Origin: JACVRW01 sp963751105
Lineage (GTDB): Bacteria > Actinomycetota > Thermoleophilia > Solirubrobacterales > Thermoleophilaceae
Reading direction: 5' to 3'
NCBI GenBank assembly: GCA_963751105.1
Contig: CAVVTG010000001.1
Coordinates: forward strand, 744,001 to 808,000
Length of the DNA: 64,000 bases
How positions within the stretch are numbered: the stretch's first letter is position 1; the number at the start of each line of letters is the position of its first letter. Below, in pieces: positions 57,054 to 64,000 of the stretch. Below the pieces are notes generated by a model. That model ran no database searches, had not been told where the DNA came from, and saw nothing but the letters and a program-made list of their open reading frames with translations. The translations under genes and the position numbers were made by a program.

Positions 57054-57805
57054 GCGCGTCACTTGCCGAGCGGTATCACTTCTCCGACTTCACTGAGGCG
57101 AGCTACCGCGAGATCCTCGAGGTGGCTCGTCAGCGCTACAGCTTCGAGCCCTTCGACACGCGCTGCGAAGTGCCCCACGTGCTCTGGCGCCATGACGTGG
57201 ACCTGTCGGTGCACCGAGCCGTGCGCCTTGCGCAGATCGAGGCTGACATGGGGGTACGCGCGACCTACTTCCTGCTCTTGCATAGTGAGTTCTACAACCT
57301 GCTGGAGCGCTCGGTCAGGGACCGGATCGCCGCAATTGCCGCGAACGGTCACTGGCTCGGGCTGCACTTCGATGCCGGCTTCTACGGCGGCATCGACTCG
57401 TCGGACATGCTGGAGGAGCGTCTCGCCTTCGAGCGCCAGATTCTGAGTGAGATGTTCGAGCGACCGATAGAAGCCGTCGCATTTCACATGCCCGAGGTCA
57501 CCGGCGCCACCACCCACGATTCCGACCAGATCGCAGGCATGGTGAACGCGAACAGTCGCCGTATCCGCGATGCATACGGCTACGTCTCTGACTCGAACGG
57601 CTACTGGCGGTTCCGGCGACTACCCGAAGTGGTCGCAGCCGGAGAGGATCCACGCCTCCACGTGCTGACTCACGCCGAGTGGTGGCAGTCCGAGGCCATG
57701 AGCCCGCGAGAGCGGGTGGCCCGATGCATCGAGGGACGTGCGCGCGCGACGCAGGCGTGGTACGACGACCTTCTGCGGTCCTGGGGCCGGGAGAATCCCG
57801 GCTGA
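57050..57805 (+). CDS. Polysaccharide deacetylase-like (NodB-fold) protein
   Basis: A 251-aa protein. VLWRHDVDLSVHRA carries the HD-x-D start of the NodB fold; MGVRATYFLLLHSEFYNLL and HWLGLHFDAGFYGG follow, with the His/Asp set typical of family 4 carbohydrate esterase relatives. AVAFHMPEVTGATTHD may give the second-half histidine. No signal peptide, so it works in the cytoplasm, perhaps on a nucleotide sugar or lipid-linked sugar. Coupled to the upstream methyltransferase. Confidence 0.75.
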   Translation: MSASLAERYHFSDFTEASYREILEVARQRYSFEPFDTRCEVPHVLWRHDVDLSVHRAVRLAQIEADMGVRATYFLLLHSEFYNLLERSVRDRIAAIAANGHWLGLHFDAGFYGGIDSSDMLEERLAFERQILSEMFERPIEAVAFHMPEVTGATTHDSDQIAGMVNANSRRIRDAYGYVSDSNGYWRFRRLPEVVAAGEDPRLHVLTHAEWWQSEAMSPRERVARCIEGRARATQAWYDDLLRSWGRENPG

Positions 57806-57818
57806 GTGCTGTCGAAGG

Positions 57819-58706
57819 TCAGGCGGATTCGCCCACGGTCTGCCTGATGCCCTCGGCAAAGGGCACTGGTCGCGGCACACGAAGCAGGTCGACGAGCTTG
57901 GACCGGTCGGCCGCCCAGCCATGCGCTCCTTGCCCTTCGACCTGCTCGAATAGCGGAGGGCATCCGAGGGCAGCGCCGATCTCCTCAGCGATCGCCCGGA
58001 TGCCGATCGTCTCCTCGCCGCCGACGTTCACCACCTCGTAGCCATGTCCGCCGGGCAGGCCGCGTCCCGCAGCGTCAACGACAGCTTCGGCCACGTCCGT
58101 GACATGGATTGGGCTGAGCAGCAGGCCTGTCCTCCCCTCCACACTCACCGGCGCGCCGGTTCGCACACGCTCGATGAGCTGAGCCACCAGCCGCCCGCGC
58201 TGGCCCGGTCCGTAGGTGGTGAAGATGCGCAGAACCCAACACGAGAAGAACTCCGAGTAGGCACGCGCGAGCAGCTCCGCACTGCGCTTGGACGCCGCGT
58301 AGAACGACGAGCAGTCGAGCGCGGCCCCTTCATCGAGGGGTTCGCCACTAGGCCTGTAGACCGTCGCGGTGGACGCCAGCACAAACTGGCGGGCGCCGCT
58401 GGATCGCGCGTATTCCAGGACGCGGGCGGTTGCGCCCACGTTGACATCGACGACGTCGAGCGCACCCTCAGGGAAGGCACGGTCGAAGCGCGATTGGGCG
58501 AGGTGAATTACCGCGTCGGCGTCGGCCGGTAGTCCTCGCTCGAACCCGTCTTTGGTGATGTCGGCGATCACCCAGGAGATTCCCGCGTGCTCCAGTCCAG
58601 AGGGGGGCTCGTCCCGGACCAGCGCCACGGCCTCCCAATCAGTTGGCAGGGACCGGAGGAGGTGCCGGCCGATGAAGCCGCCGGCCCCTGTCACGACCAC
58701 CCTCAC
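57819..58706 (-). CDS. NAD-dependent epimerase/dehydratase family protein
   Basis: 295-aa extended SDR. VVVTGAGGFIGRHLLRSL, VIHLAQSRFDRAFPE, FVLASTATVYRPSGEP and SFYAASKRSAELLARAY (Tyr-x3-Lys). FTTYGPGQRGRLVAQLIERV suggests a reductase or epimerase near the Rmd/RmlD type. The ATG overlaps the methyltransferase stop in ATGA. The reaction is not determined. Converges with the deacetylase-like gene, 13 bp apart. Confidence 0.8.
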   Translation of the reverse strand: MRVVVTGAGGFIGRHLLRSLPTDWEAVALVRDEPPSGLEHAGISWVIADITKDGFERGLPADADAVIHLAQSRFDRAFPEGALDVVDVNVGATARVLEYARSSGARQFVLASTATVYRPSGEPLDEGAALDCSSFYAASKRSAELLARAYSEFFSCWVLRIFTTYGPGQRGRLVAQLIERVRTGAPVSVEGRTGLLLSPIHVTDVAEAVVDAAGRGLPGGHGYEVVNVGGEETIGIRAIAEEIGAALGCPPLFEQVEGQGAHGWAADRSKLVDLLRVPRPVPFAEGIRQTVGESA

Positions 58707-59542
58707 CGCTCGTCGTCGGCTTCCAAGCTGAAGAAGTGGTTGGTTCGGAAGGCGTCGACTCGAATTGAGTCTTCGGCCACGACCCTCAAACGGGCCTCGT
58801 CGAACCGCCCCAGAGCGTCCGCCGCGTCCATCCGTTCGATGTGGAACAGGTCGTCGGCACCCTGGGGTTGCTCCAGCGCCTGGTACCAGGCGGGGGATGT
58901 CGCCGGCTTGGGAGTGTCCGCTCGCTTGTGCCCGAGCCAGACCACGATGCGGCCGTCCCGCATCAGCACGCGCCTCGCCTCCTCGAGAGCGCGTGACACG
59001 TCGACGAAATGGTCGAGCGTCGTGACAAACAGGACGCGGTCGAAGATTCCGTCGCGGAAAGGGAGATATTCGGCCAGACCACGGACCTGGGTGTAGTCGG
59101 CCTCTCGGTCACCCACGAGTGGATCGATCCCGATGAAGCGAGTACCACGCGGGGGCGGGGAGAAATGCGTGGGCAAGCTCTGCGGTCCGCATCCCACGTC
59201 GAGGACGAGGCCTCCAAGAGAGGCGAAGCGGCGAAAACGATCGTAGTCCTCCCGGTCCCCTACGCCGAGGTTGCGTTCGGGCTCCGCCTCGTAGGCCACC
59301 ACGCCGTTCGCCTGCACCTGCTCCCACGTCTGCCAGGCCCCCGAGCGCCTGCGGTTCGTCGGCGGCGTCAGGTCCCACGTGCTGGCGAGCCTGGGAAAGA
59401 CGGCGCCGCAGTCCTGACACGCAACAGCGCCCGCGGTGGGGAGCGCTAAGCTCGCACGGCAGCTGGGGCAGGCGATGATCGAGTTGAGGTCGTCGAAGCT
59501 CAGCTTGTGGGCGCCGCGGTTAGCGGTATCCGAGGCGGACAC
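58703..59542 (-). CDS. SAM-dependent methyltransferase with zinc ribbon
   Basis: 279 aa from GTG 59542. The start is favoured by a -10-like TACCCT 7 nt upstream; the ATG at 59617 would lie inside the divergent asnB gene. A zinc ribbon (IIACPSCRASL and VACQDCGAVF) is followed by motif I LVLDVGCGPQSLPTHF, DRVLFVTTLDHFVDVSRAL and RRVLMRDGRIVVWLGHK. It would modify an intermediate of the glycan route, coupled to the epimerase. Confidence 0.8.
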   Translation of the reverse strand: MSASDTANRGAHKLSFDDLNSIIACPSCRASLALPTAGAVACQDCGAVFPRLASTWDLTPPTNRRRSGAWQTWEQVQANGVVAYEAEPERNLGVGDREDYDRFRRFASLGGLVLDVGCGPQSLPTHFSPPPRGTRFIGIDPLVGDREADYTQVRGLAEYLPFRDGIFDRVLFVTTLDHFVDVSRALEEARRVLMRDGRIVVWLGHKRADTPKPATSPAWYQALEQPQGADDLFHIERMDAADALGRFDEARLRVVAEDSIRVDAFRTNHFFSLEADDER

Positions 59543-59549
59543 GGTGGCA

Positions 59550-59555
59550 AGGGTA
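59550..59555 (-). promoter_or_regulatory. -10 element for a leaderless methyltransferase transcript
   Basis: TACCCT (59555 to 59550 on the minus strand) ends 7 nt before GTG 59542, in the 61-bp gap divergent from asnB. No convincing plus-strand -10 was found for asnB. Confidence 0.4.
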
Positions 59556-59603
59556 GCGGTGGCATCTGCGCCGCGCGCCGAAGCTGATTGGTCGATTCGC
59601 GCG

Positions 59604-61502
59604 ATGTGCGGCATCACTGGTATCTACAACCTTGACGGTGATCCCGTCTCGTCGGTCGCTCTGCGAGCGATGACCGACGCGGTGATCCACCGCGGCCCCG
59701 ACGGGGAGGGTTACTTCAGCGAGGGATCCCTGGGACTGGGCCACAGGCGGCTCGCGATCATCGATCCGACGCCCGCGGGCCATCAGCCGATGCACACCGA
59801 GGACGGGCGCTTCGTGCTCAGTTACAACGGCGAGGTCTACAACTTCCAGGAGTTGCGCGGCCAGCTCGAGGCGCTGGGCCATCGCTTCCGCTCACGCACG
59901 GATACCGAGGTCGTCCTCAACGCGCTCGCACAGTGGGGAACAGCGGCGCTCGACCGCTTCAACGGGATGTTCGCGCTATCCCTCTGGGATCGCGAGCGGC
60001 ATGAGCTCCTGCTCGCACGAGACCGCTATGGCATCAAGCCGCTGTACTGGACTCGCGTCGGCGACACCGTGTTGTTCGGCTCTGAGGTGAAGGCAATCCT
60101 GGCCCATCCGTCCTGCCGGGCGGAGCTGGATCATCGAGCCTTGCTCGAGTACCTCACCTTCCAGAACCTTTTTACCGAGCGGACTCTCTTTCGAGGAATC
60201 AGTCTCCTACCCGCTGGTTGTTTCATGAAGCTTGGGCCAGGCGGGCGTGAACCGGATCCACAGCGCTACTGGGACTTTGATTTCCGCGAGCCTGAAAGCC
60301 CGCACACCATGGACGAGTACCTCGAGGAGCTCGACCGGTTGTTCCGCCAGGCGGTCAACAGGCAGCTCGTGGCCGACGTGCCGGTCGGCTCCTATTTGAG
60401 CGGGGGGATGGATTCGGGTTCCATCACCGCAGTATCGGCCCAGCAAATTCCGCAGCTGCGGAGCTTCACGGTGGGCTTCGACCTGCACTCCGCGTCTGGG
60501 ATGGAGCTCGCCTTCGACGAGCGCACGCGGGCCGAGCACATGTCCTACCTGTTCAGTACCGAGCACTACGAGATGGTGCTCAAGGCGGGGGACATGGAGC
60601 GCGTCATGCCACGCCTCGCCTGGCATCTGGAGGAGCCGCGCGTCGGTCAGAGCTACCCGAACTTCTACGCAGCCCAGCTTGCGGGCAAGTTCGTGAAGGT
60701 GGTGCTATCGGGCGCAGGGGGGGACGAACTCTTCGGCGGGTACCCCTGGCGCTACTACCGCGCCGTCGTCAACGATGACTTCGAGCACTACATCGACAAG
60801 TACTACAGCTTCTGGCAGCGGCTCATTCCGAACGCGACCATCGAGCGCCTGACGCGGCCGATCGCGGGAGAGGTGGACGGCGTCGTGACCCGCGACATCT
60901 TTCGCGACGTCTTCGCGCATCACGCGCCAGAGCTGACGCGGCCCGAGGACTACGTCAACCATTCGCTCTACCTGGAGGCCAAGACGTTCCTGCATGGCCT
61001 CCTGGTGGTTGAGGACAAGCTGTCAATGGCCCACAGCCTCGAGACCCGCCTGCCGTTTCTCGACAATGACCTCGTCGCGTTCGCTCAGCGTGCCCCGGTC
61101 GGTCTGAAGCTGGGGAACTTGGGCGAGGTCCTGCGTTTGGACGAGAACGAGCCAGGACCTAAGACTCAGCAATTCTTCGAGCGCAACCGCGATGGCAAGC
61201 TGCTCCTACGACGAGCGATGGAACGCTACATCCCGGCTGAGGTCACCAAGGCGGAGAAGCAGGGCTTCAGCGCGCCCGACGCGAGCTGGTACCGCGGCGA
61301 GAGCATCGATTACGTCCGGCGCACGCTGATGAACGGCGACGCGGCCATCTACGAGTTCCTCGATCGGAGCGTTGTCCACGAGCTCCTTGGGGAGCACCTT
61401 TCCGGCAACGCCAACCGCCGGCTGTTGATCTGGTCGTTGCTGTCCCTCGAGCAGTGGTGTCGCACCTTCCTCGGCAACGAGCGCCCGGCCGTTGCCGGAT
61501 AG
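59604..61502 (+). CDS. asnB: Glutamine-hydrolysing asparagine synthase (AsnB family)
   Basis: 632 aa from ATG 59604, chosen because Cys2 must follow the initiator in MCGITGIYNLDG. The glutaminase half has IHRGPDGEGYF, GHRRLAIID and LSYNGEVYNFQELR. The synthetase half has the PPi loop SYLSGGMDSGSITA and VLSGAGGDELFGGYPWRYY. In glycan clusters such enzymes often amidate uronic acids or other carboxylates (WbpS-like) rather than make asparagine. A sugar dehydrogenase in this locus would supply a uronic acid, so amide formation is plausible. Confidence 0.9.
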   Translation: MCGITGIYNLDGDPVSSVALRAMTDAVIHRGPDGEGYFSEGSLGLGHRRLAIIDPTPAGHQPMHTEDGRFVLSYNGEVYNFQELRGQLEALGHRFRSRTDTEVVLNALAQWGTAALDRFNGMFALSLWDRERHELLLARDRYGIKPLYWTRVGDTVLFGSEVKAILAHPSCRAELDHRALLEYLTFQNLFTERTLFRGISLLPAGCFMKLGPGGREPDPQRYWDFDFREPESPHTMDEYLEELDRLFRQAVNRQLVADVPVGSYLSGGMDSGSITAVSAQQIPQLRSFTVGFDLHSASGMELAFDERTRAEHMSYLFSTEHYEMVLKAGDMERVMPRLAWHLEEPRVGQSYPNFYAAQLAGKFVKVVLSGAGGDELFGGYPWRYYRAVVNDDFEHYIDKYYSFWQRLIPNATIERLTRPIAGEVDGVVTRDIFRDVFAHHAPELTRPEDYVNHSLYLEAKTFLHGLLVVEDKLSMAHSLETRLPFLDNDLVAFAQRAPVGLKLGNLGEVLRLDENEPGPKTQQFFERNRDGKLLLRRAMERYIPAEVTKAEKQGFSAPDASWYRGESIDYVRRTLMNGDAAIYEFLDRSVVHELLGEHLSGNANRRLLIWSLLSLEQWCRTFLGNERPAVAG

Positions 61503-61511
61503 AGCGGCCCC

Positions 61512-62207
61512 CTAGGCGAGAAGCGCTCGTGTTCCCTCGATCCCACAGCTCATCAAGGCGTCCACGATCGAGAGCCCGTGTACGGGATGCTGCTCGGGTT
61601 GTGGGTAATCCGGATGCTCGAAGTTCTGGCGCGTGAGGTCCAACCCCACTTCAGCGAACTTCTCGTCCTCCTGATAGCCGCCGGCGCCGTCGCCGCTCAG
61701 ATACGCAGTGCCACCCACGGCCTGCGTCAGCTCGATGAGACGATCGGTCCCGCTGCTCCGGACGCCCAACGTGGAACTTCGGACCAATCTGCTCTCGTCT
61801 AGCCCGAGCGCCGAGGCGAGACGCCTGATGCCAGCCTCGTTGTAGGCCGCGAGATTGTCGGTGGGGGTCTTGATCAGCTCGGTTACGAGTGCCTTGACTT
61901 CGTCGAAGCTCGGCGCAGGGCGGTAGTTGGTTTCGACAGTCTTGAGCAGCTTTGCCCGCCACGGGCGGGTCTCGTCGATTCGCATCTCACGGATCTCGCG
62001 CACACCGTGATAGGACCGCACGACGGGCGCGGTGACGAATGCGGCCCTCCCACCCACCAGCAGGCGAACTCGGTTCGTCGCGTTGCCCTGCTTCTTCGGG
62101 AACTGGGCGTCGTCCAGCAGCACGAAGACATCGGCGCGGGCGAGCTTGTCGAAATAGCCGAGCCAGGGCAGGAAGTTCGGCTGATGAATTGCGACGACCT
62201 TAGTCAC
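61512..62207 (-). CDS. WbqC-family protein
   Basis: 231 aa, GTG at 62207, overlapping the GNAT gene by 8 bp. The WbqC signature is clear: VVAIHQPNFLPWLGYFDKLARADVFVLLDDAQF at the start, NRVRLLVGG, and later YLSGDGAGGYQ with FEHPDYPQ near the end. WbqC proteins occur in O-antigen and other surface-glycan clusters; their biochemical role is still poorly defined, with acyl-transfer and amidation being proposed. Converges with asnB, 9 bp apart. Confidence 0.88.
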   Translation of the reverse strand: MTKVVAIHQPNFLPWLGYFDKLARADVFVLLDDAQFPKKQGNATNRVRLLVGGRAAFVTAPVVRSYHGVREIREMRIDETRPWRAKLLKTVETNYRPAPSFDEVKALVTELIKTPTDNLAAYNEAGIRRLASALGLDESRLVRSSTLGVRSSGTDRLIELTQAVGGTAYLSGDGAGGYQEDEKFAEVGLDLTRQNFEHPDYPQPEQHPVHGLSIVDALMSCGIEGTRALLA

Positions 62208-62736
62208 CGGGACCGCCCTCGAACTCCTCCCGGAGGATCCCCATCACAACCACGTCGACCGGCTCCCCGTCGATGTAGGCAGCTTGGCGCAGCACTCCCT
62301 CGCGCGTGAAGCCGACCTTCGCGTAGGAGCGCAGGGCGGCCTCGTTCGACAGAAAGACCTGAAGCTGGACGCGGTGCAGCCCCAGGTCGACGAAGGCGTG
62401 GTGAAGGAGCAACTCCACGGCCTCCGTGCCATAACCGTGGCCCCTTTCGTCCACTTCGCCGATCCTCACCTGAAGGCTCGCGCTTCGATGGAGCTGATCC
62501 ACCTCAGTCAACTGGCACGAGCCGATCAGACTGTCGCTGTCGGCGAGCCGGATCCCAAAGATGACCACGTCCGAGCGATGCCGAACCGAGTCGAACCAGG
62601 CCAGGTGGTCCGTTTCGTGCACCGGTTTGTACGGGGCGTTGAAGAGCACCTGTTCGCGATCGTTGATCCACTCGAATAGCCGAGGGAGATCGGTCGTCCG
62701 CAGAGGCGCGAGCGATACGCTTCGTCCCCTCAACAT
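62200..62736 (-). CDS. GNAT-family N-acetyltransferase (RimJ/RimL type)
   Basis: 178 aa from ATG 62736. SVSLAPLRTTDLPRLFEWIND at the N-terminus, VDERGHGYGTEAVELLLHHAF (acetyl-CoA pyrophosphate loop), LHRVQLQVFLSNEAALRSYAKVGF. In this context it probably acylates an amino-sugar nucleotide, as PseH-like GNATs do. The amino sugar could come from the DegT enzyme. Coupled with WbqC downstream and the glycosyltransferase upstream (3-bp gap). Confidence 0.87.
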   Translation of the reverse strand: MLRGRSVSLAPLRTTDLPRLFEWINDREQVLFNAPYKPVHETDHLAWFDSVRHRSDVVIFGIRLADSDSLIGSCQLTEVDQLHRSASLQVRIGEVDERGHGYGTEAVELLLHHAFVDLGLHRVQLQVFLSNEAALRSYAKVGFTREGVLRQAAYIDGEPVDVVVMGILREEFEGGPGD

Positions 62737-62739
62737 CGG

Positions 62740-63936
62740 TCAGCGGAAGTCGTCGCTGCCAGGGCGTCCGTCCAGCAGGCCACGATAGATCGCATCGAAC
62801 CGCGTGGCGGCGGCCTCGGCCGAGTGCCACTTGAGCGCGAACTCGCGACTTCGGCGCCCGATCTCCCGCCGCTTCTCCGGGTTGTCGACAAGCTCGGCGA
62901 GCACATCATCCACCGTCTCTGGCGTGGCGCTGACGACCGGGAGCTCCTCAACGTACTCGGGGATCTCTGCCCGCATTTGATCGAGCCATTCTTCACGCAG
63001 GTAACACACAACGGGCTTTCCGAGCATCATCGCCTCACGGCTGGTCGCTCCGAAGAAACCGTAGGTGAGCATGTCCACGACGATGTCCGCTTGAGCCTGG
63101 TAAAAGCGCAATTCCCTGTTCGGAACGTCCTGGAAGAAGATCAGCTCGACGTCGTATCCCCTCTGCTTGAGGCGTTCGATTGCCGCAATGTGGATGTGAG
63201 TCGACTTGAGATTGCGGAGCGTTTTCGCCTCACTTCGCGCCTGGACGTTTCCCACTGCGTGGTAGATCTTCACGGTGCTTGCGGGCAGAGGCAGGCGATA
63301 GTTGGCCGGAATCATGAGGTCCGGGTGCCAGAAGTCCGGGTCGAGGCAGTAGAACTCGGGCACCTCGTGGACGCGCGGGTCGAGGTTGTAGTCGATGCGG
63401 TTGCCGCCGGTGAGTGTCTGGTAGTCGGCGAGGCTGTTGCGGAAGCTACCCCAGGCGAGGTTGCGCTCATCGCTACACACGCTCGGCACTGTCCGCCAGG
63501 GACAGTCGCTGCAGACCGGCCGGTCGCCCCATGACGCGAACGACGTTTGTGAGACACCGTCGAGGCAACCATTGTTCGAGTACACGATCTTCTTGCCGAG
63601 CTGCTTCAGCAGGCGTATCTCGGCTCCTTCGGAGAAGCGTTTCGCGACCCAGTCGTGGAGGGGGTGGCCGAAACGGATGTTCTGCGCACCCGTGAAGTGG
63701 AAGATGTCGTAGCTGCGCAGCGCATACAGGTAGAAGCGCTGATGGCGGAGCAGGTCCGAGCGCCGGCGATAGGGGAGACTGAAGTCCTCACCGTGGTAGA
63801 AGGGTTGTGCCCCGGCGTCCAGGTTCCAGTTCAGGACGTCGGCTTTCCACCCGAGCTTGCGCAGGGCGCGAGAGAGGTACCAGGCGTTGTAGTAGGCCTG
63901 GCCGACGTAGAGGACACGGCCCGCGCCGATGCTCAT
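62740..63936 (-). CDS. GT-B glycosyltransferase
   Basis: 398 aa from ATG 63936. VLYVGQAYYNAWYLSRALRKLG and YDIFHFTGAQNIRFGHP at the N-terminus; a cysteine cluster near residue 140 (PVCSDCPWRTVPSVC) may bind metal. The C-terminal half is VVDMLTYGFFGATSREAMMLGKPVVCYL, typical of GT4. It belongs to the group of capsule GTs with an extra Cys-rich insert. The ATG overlaps the stop of an upstream gene cut by the window edge. Confidence 0.8.
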   Translation of the reverse strand: MSIGAGRVLYVGQAYYNAWYLSRALRKLGWKADVLNWNLDAGAQPFYHGEDFSLPYRRRSDLLRHQRFYLYALRSYDIFHFTGAQNIRFGHPLHDWVAKRFSEGAEIRLLKQLGKKIVYSNNGCLDGVSQTSFASWGDRPVCSDCPWRTVPSVCSDERNLAWGSFRNSLADYQTLTGGNRIDYNLDPRVHEVPEFYCLDPDFWHPDLMIPANYRLPLPASTVKIYHAVGNVQARSEAKTLRNLKSTHIHIAAIERLKQRGYDVELIFFQDVPNRELRFYQAQADIVVDMLTYGFFGATSREAMMLGKPVVCYLREEWLDQMRAEIPEYVEELPVVSATPETVDDVLAELVDNPEKRREIGRRSREFALKWHSAEAAATRFDAIYRGLLDGRPGSDDFR

Positions 63937-64000
63937 TTCGCGGACACAGTCTCGCTCGCAGCTGGAGCGGCGGTCCAGTCAGAGTTCGCGCGGACAGAGC
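63933..64000 (-). CDS. C-terminal end of an upstream gene, cut by the window edge
   Basis: On the minus strand the frame is open from the window edge to a TGA at 63935-63933 that overlaps the ATG of the GT gene (ATGA), the same coupling seen throughout this locus. The last residues read SDWTAAPAASETVSAK. Too short to identify. Confidence 0.4.
   Translation of the reverse strand, partial: SVRANSDWTAAPAASETVSAK

Noticed and set aside
1..64000. CRISPR array, prophage, insertion sequence, tRNA or rRNA
   Set aside because: Read through both strands for regular spaced repeats, transposase motifs, CCA-ended cloverleaf patterns and rRNA-like blocks; none seen by eye. A tRNAscan/Infernal run would settle it.

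Overview
The window is GC-rich, densely packed bacterial DNA with no gap over about 180 bp and no rRNA, tRNA, CRISPR array or insertion sequence that I can see. GTG and TTG starts are common, operons are joined by 4-bp start/stop overlaps, and there is a family of small collagen-like secreted proteins, LuxR-type AAA regulators, ECF sigma factors and several apparently leaderless promoters. Together these suggest an actinobacterium, probably class Thermoleophilia (Solirubrobacterales-like). That placement is an inference from gene content, not a computed one.

Region 1 (1-10.3 kb) is mostly secreted enzymes: the end of a collagen-like protein, a Tat-exported PhoX-type phosphatase, a TetR regulator divergent from two tandem secreted GH31 glycosidases, a secreted PQQ-type sugar dehydrogenase with a PKD domain, and a small LPYTG membrane protein. 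Region 2 (10.3-16 kb) is regulatory: an ECF sigma factor, a 935-aa LuxR/AAA regulator, a VapBC toxin-antitoxin pair, and a sigma factor fused to a zinc-binding anti-sigma-like domain. Region 3 (16-20 kb) is an operon encoding a fused CoA-ester lyase/mesaconyl-CoA hydratase, a 2-methylfumaryl-CoA isomerase (Mct) and a nuclease-like protein. Its first two genes resemble part of the 3-hydroxypropionate bicycle that assimilates glyoxylate.

Region 4 (20-64 kb, open at the right end) is one large surface-polysaccharide locus. It has the priming glycosylphosphotransferase, an O-antigen-ligase/polymerase-like protein with TPRs, a Wzx-like flippase, a WecB/TagA transferase and more than ten other glycosyltransferases. 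It also has nucleotide-sugar enzymes (Gmd, an Rmd-like reductase, UDP-sugar dehydrogenase, RfbC, several epimerases, DegT aminotransferase, Gfo/Idh oxidoreductase) and tailoring enzymes (methyltransferases, deacetylase-like protein, AsnB, WbqC, GNAT). One glycosyltransferase is an internal tandem duplication, and a single-unit paralogue lies 2 kb away.

Three genes of the locus (GT2 at 34-35 kb, the flippase, and an L-2-hydroxyglutarate oxidase) carry single-base frameshifts, so either local decay or residual assembly error must be considered. All three convergent gene pairs with more than 50 bp between them hold a long palindrome, and two of these share the loop TCTATAGGG. At least eight genes have a -10-like hexamer 6-8 nt before the start codon, which suggests leaderless transcripts.
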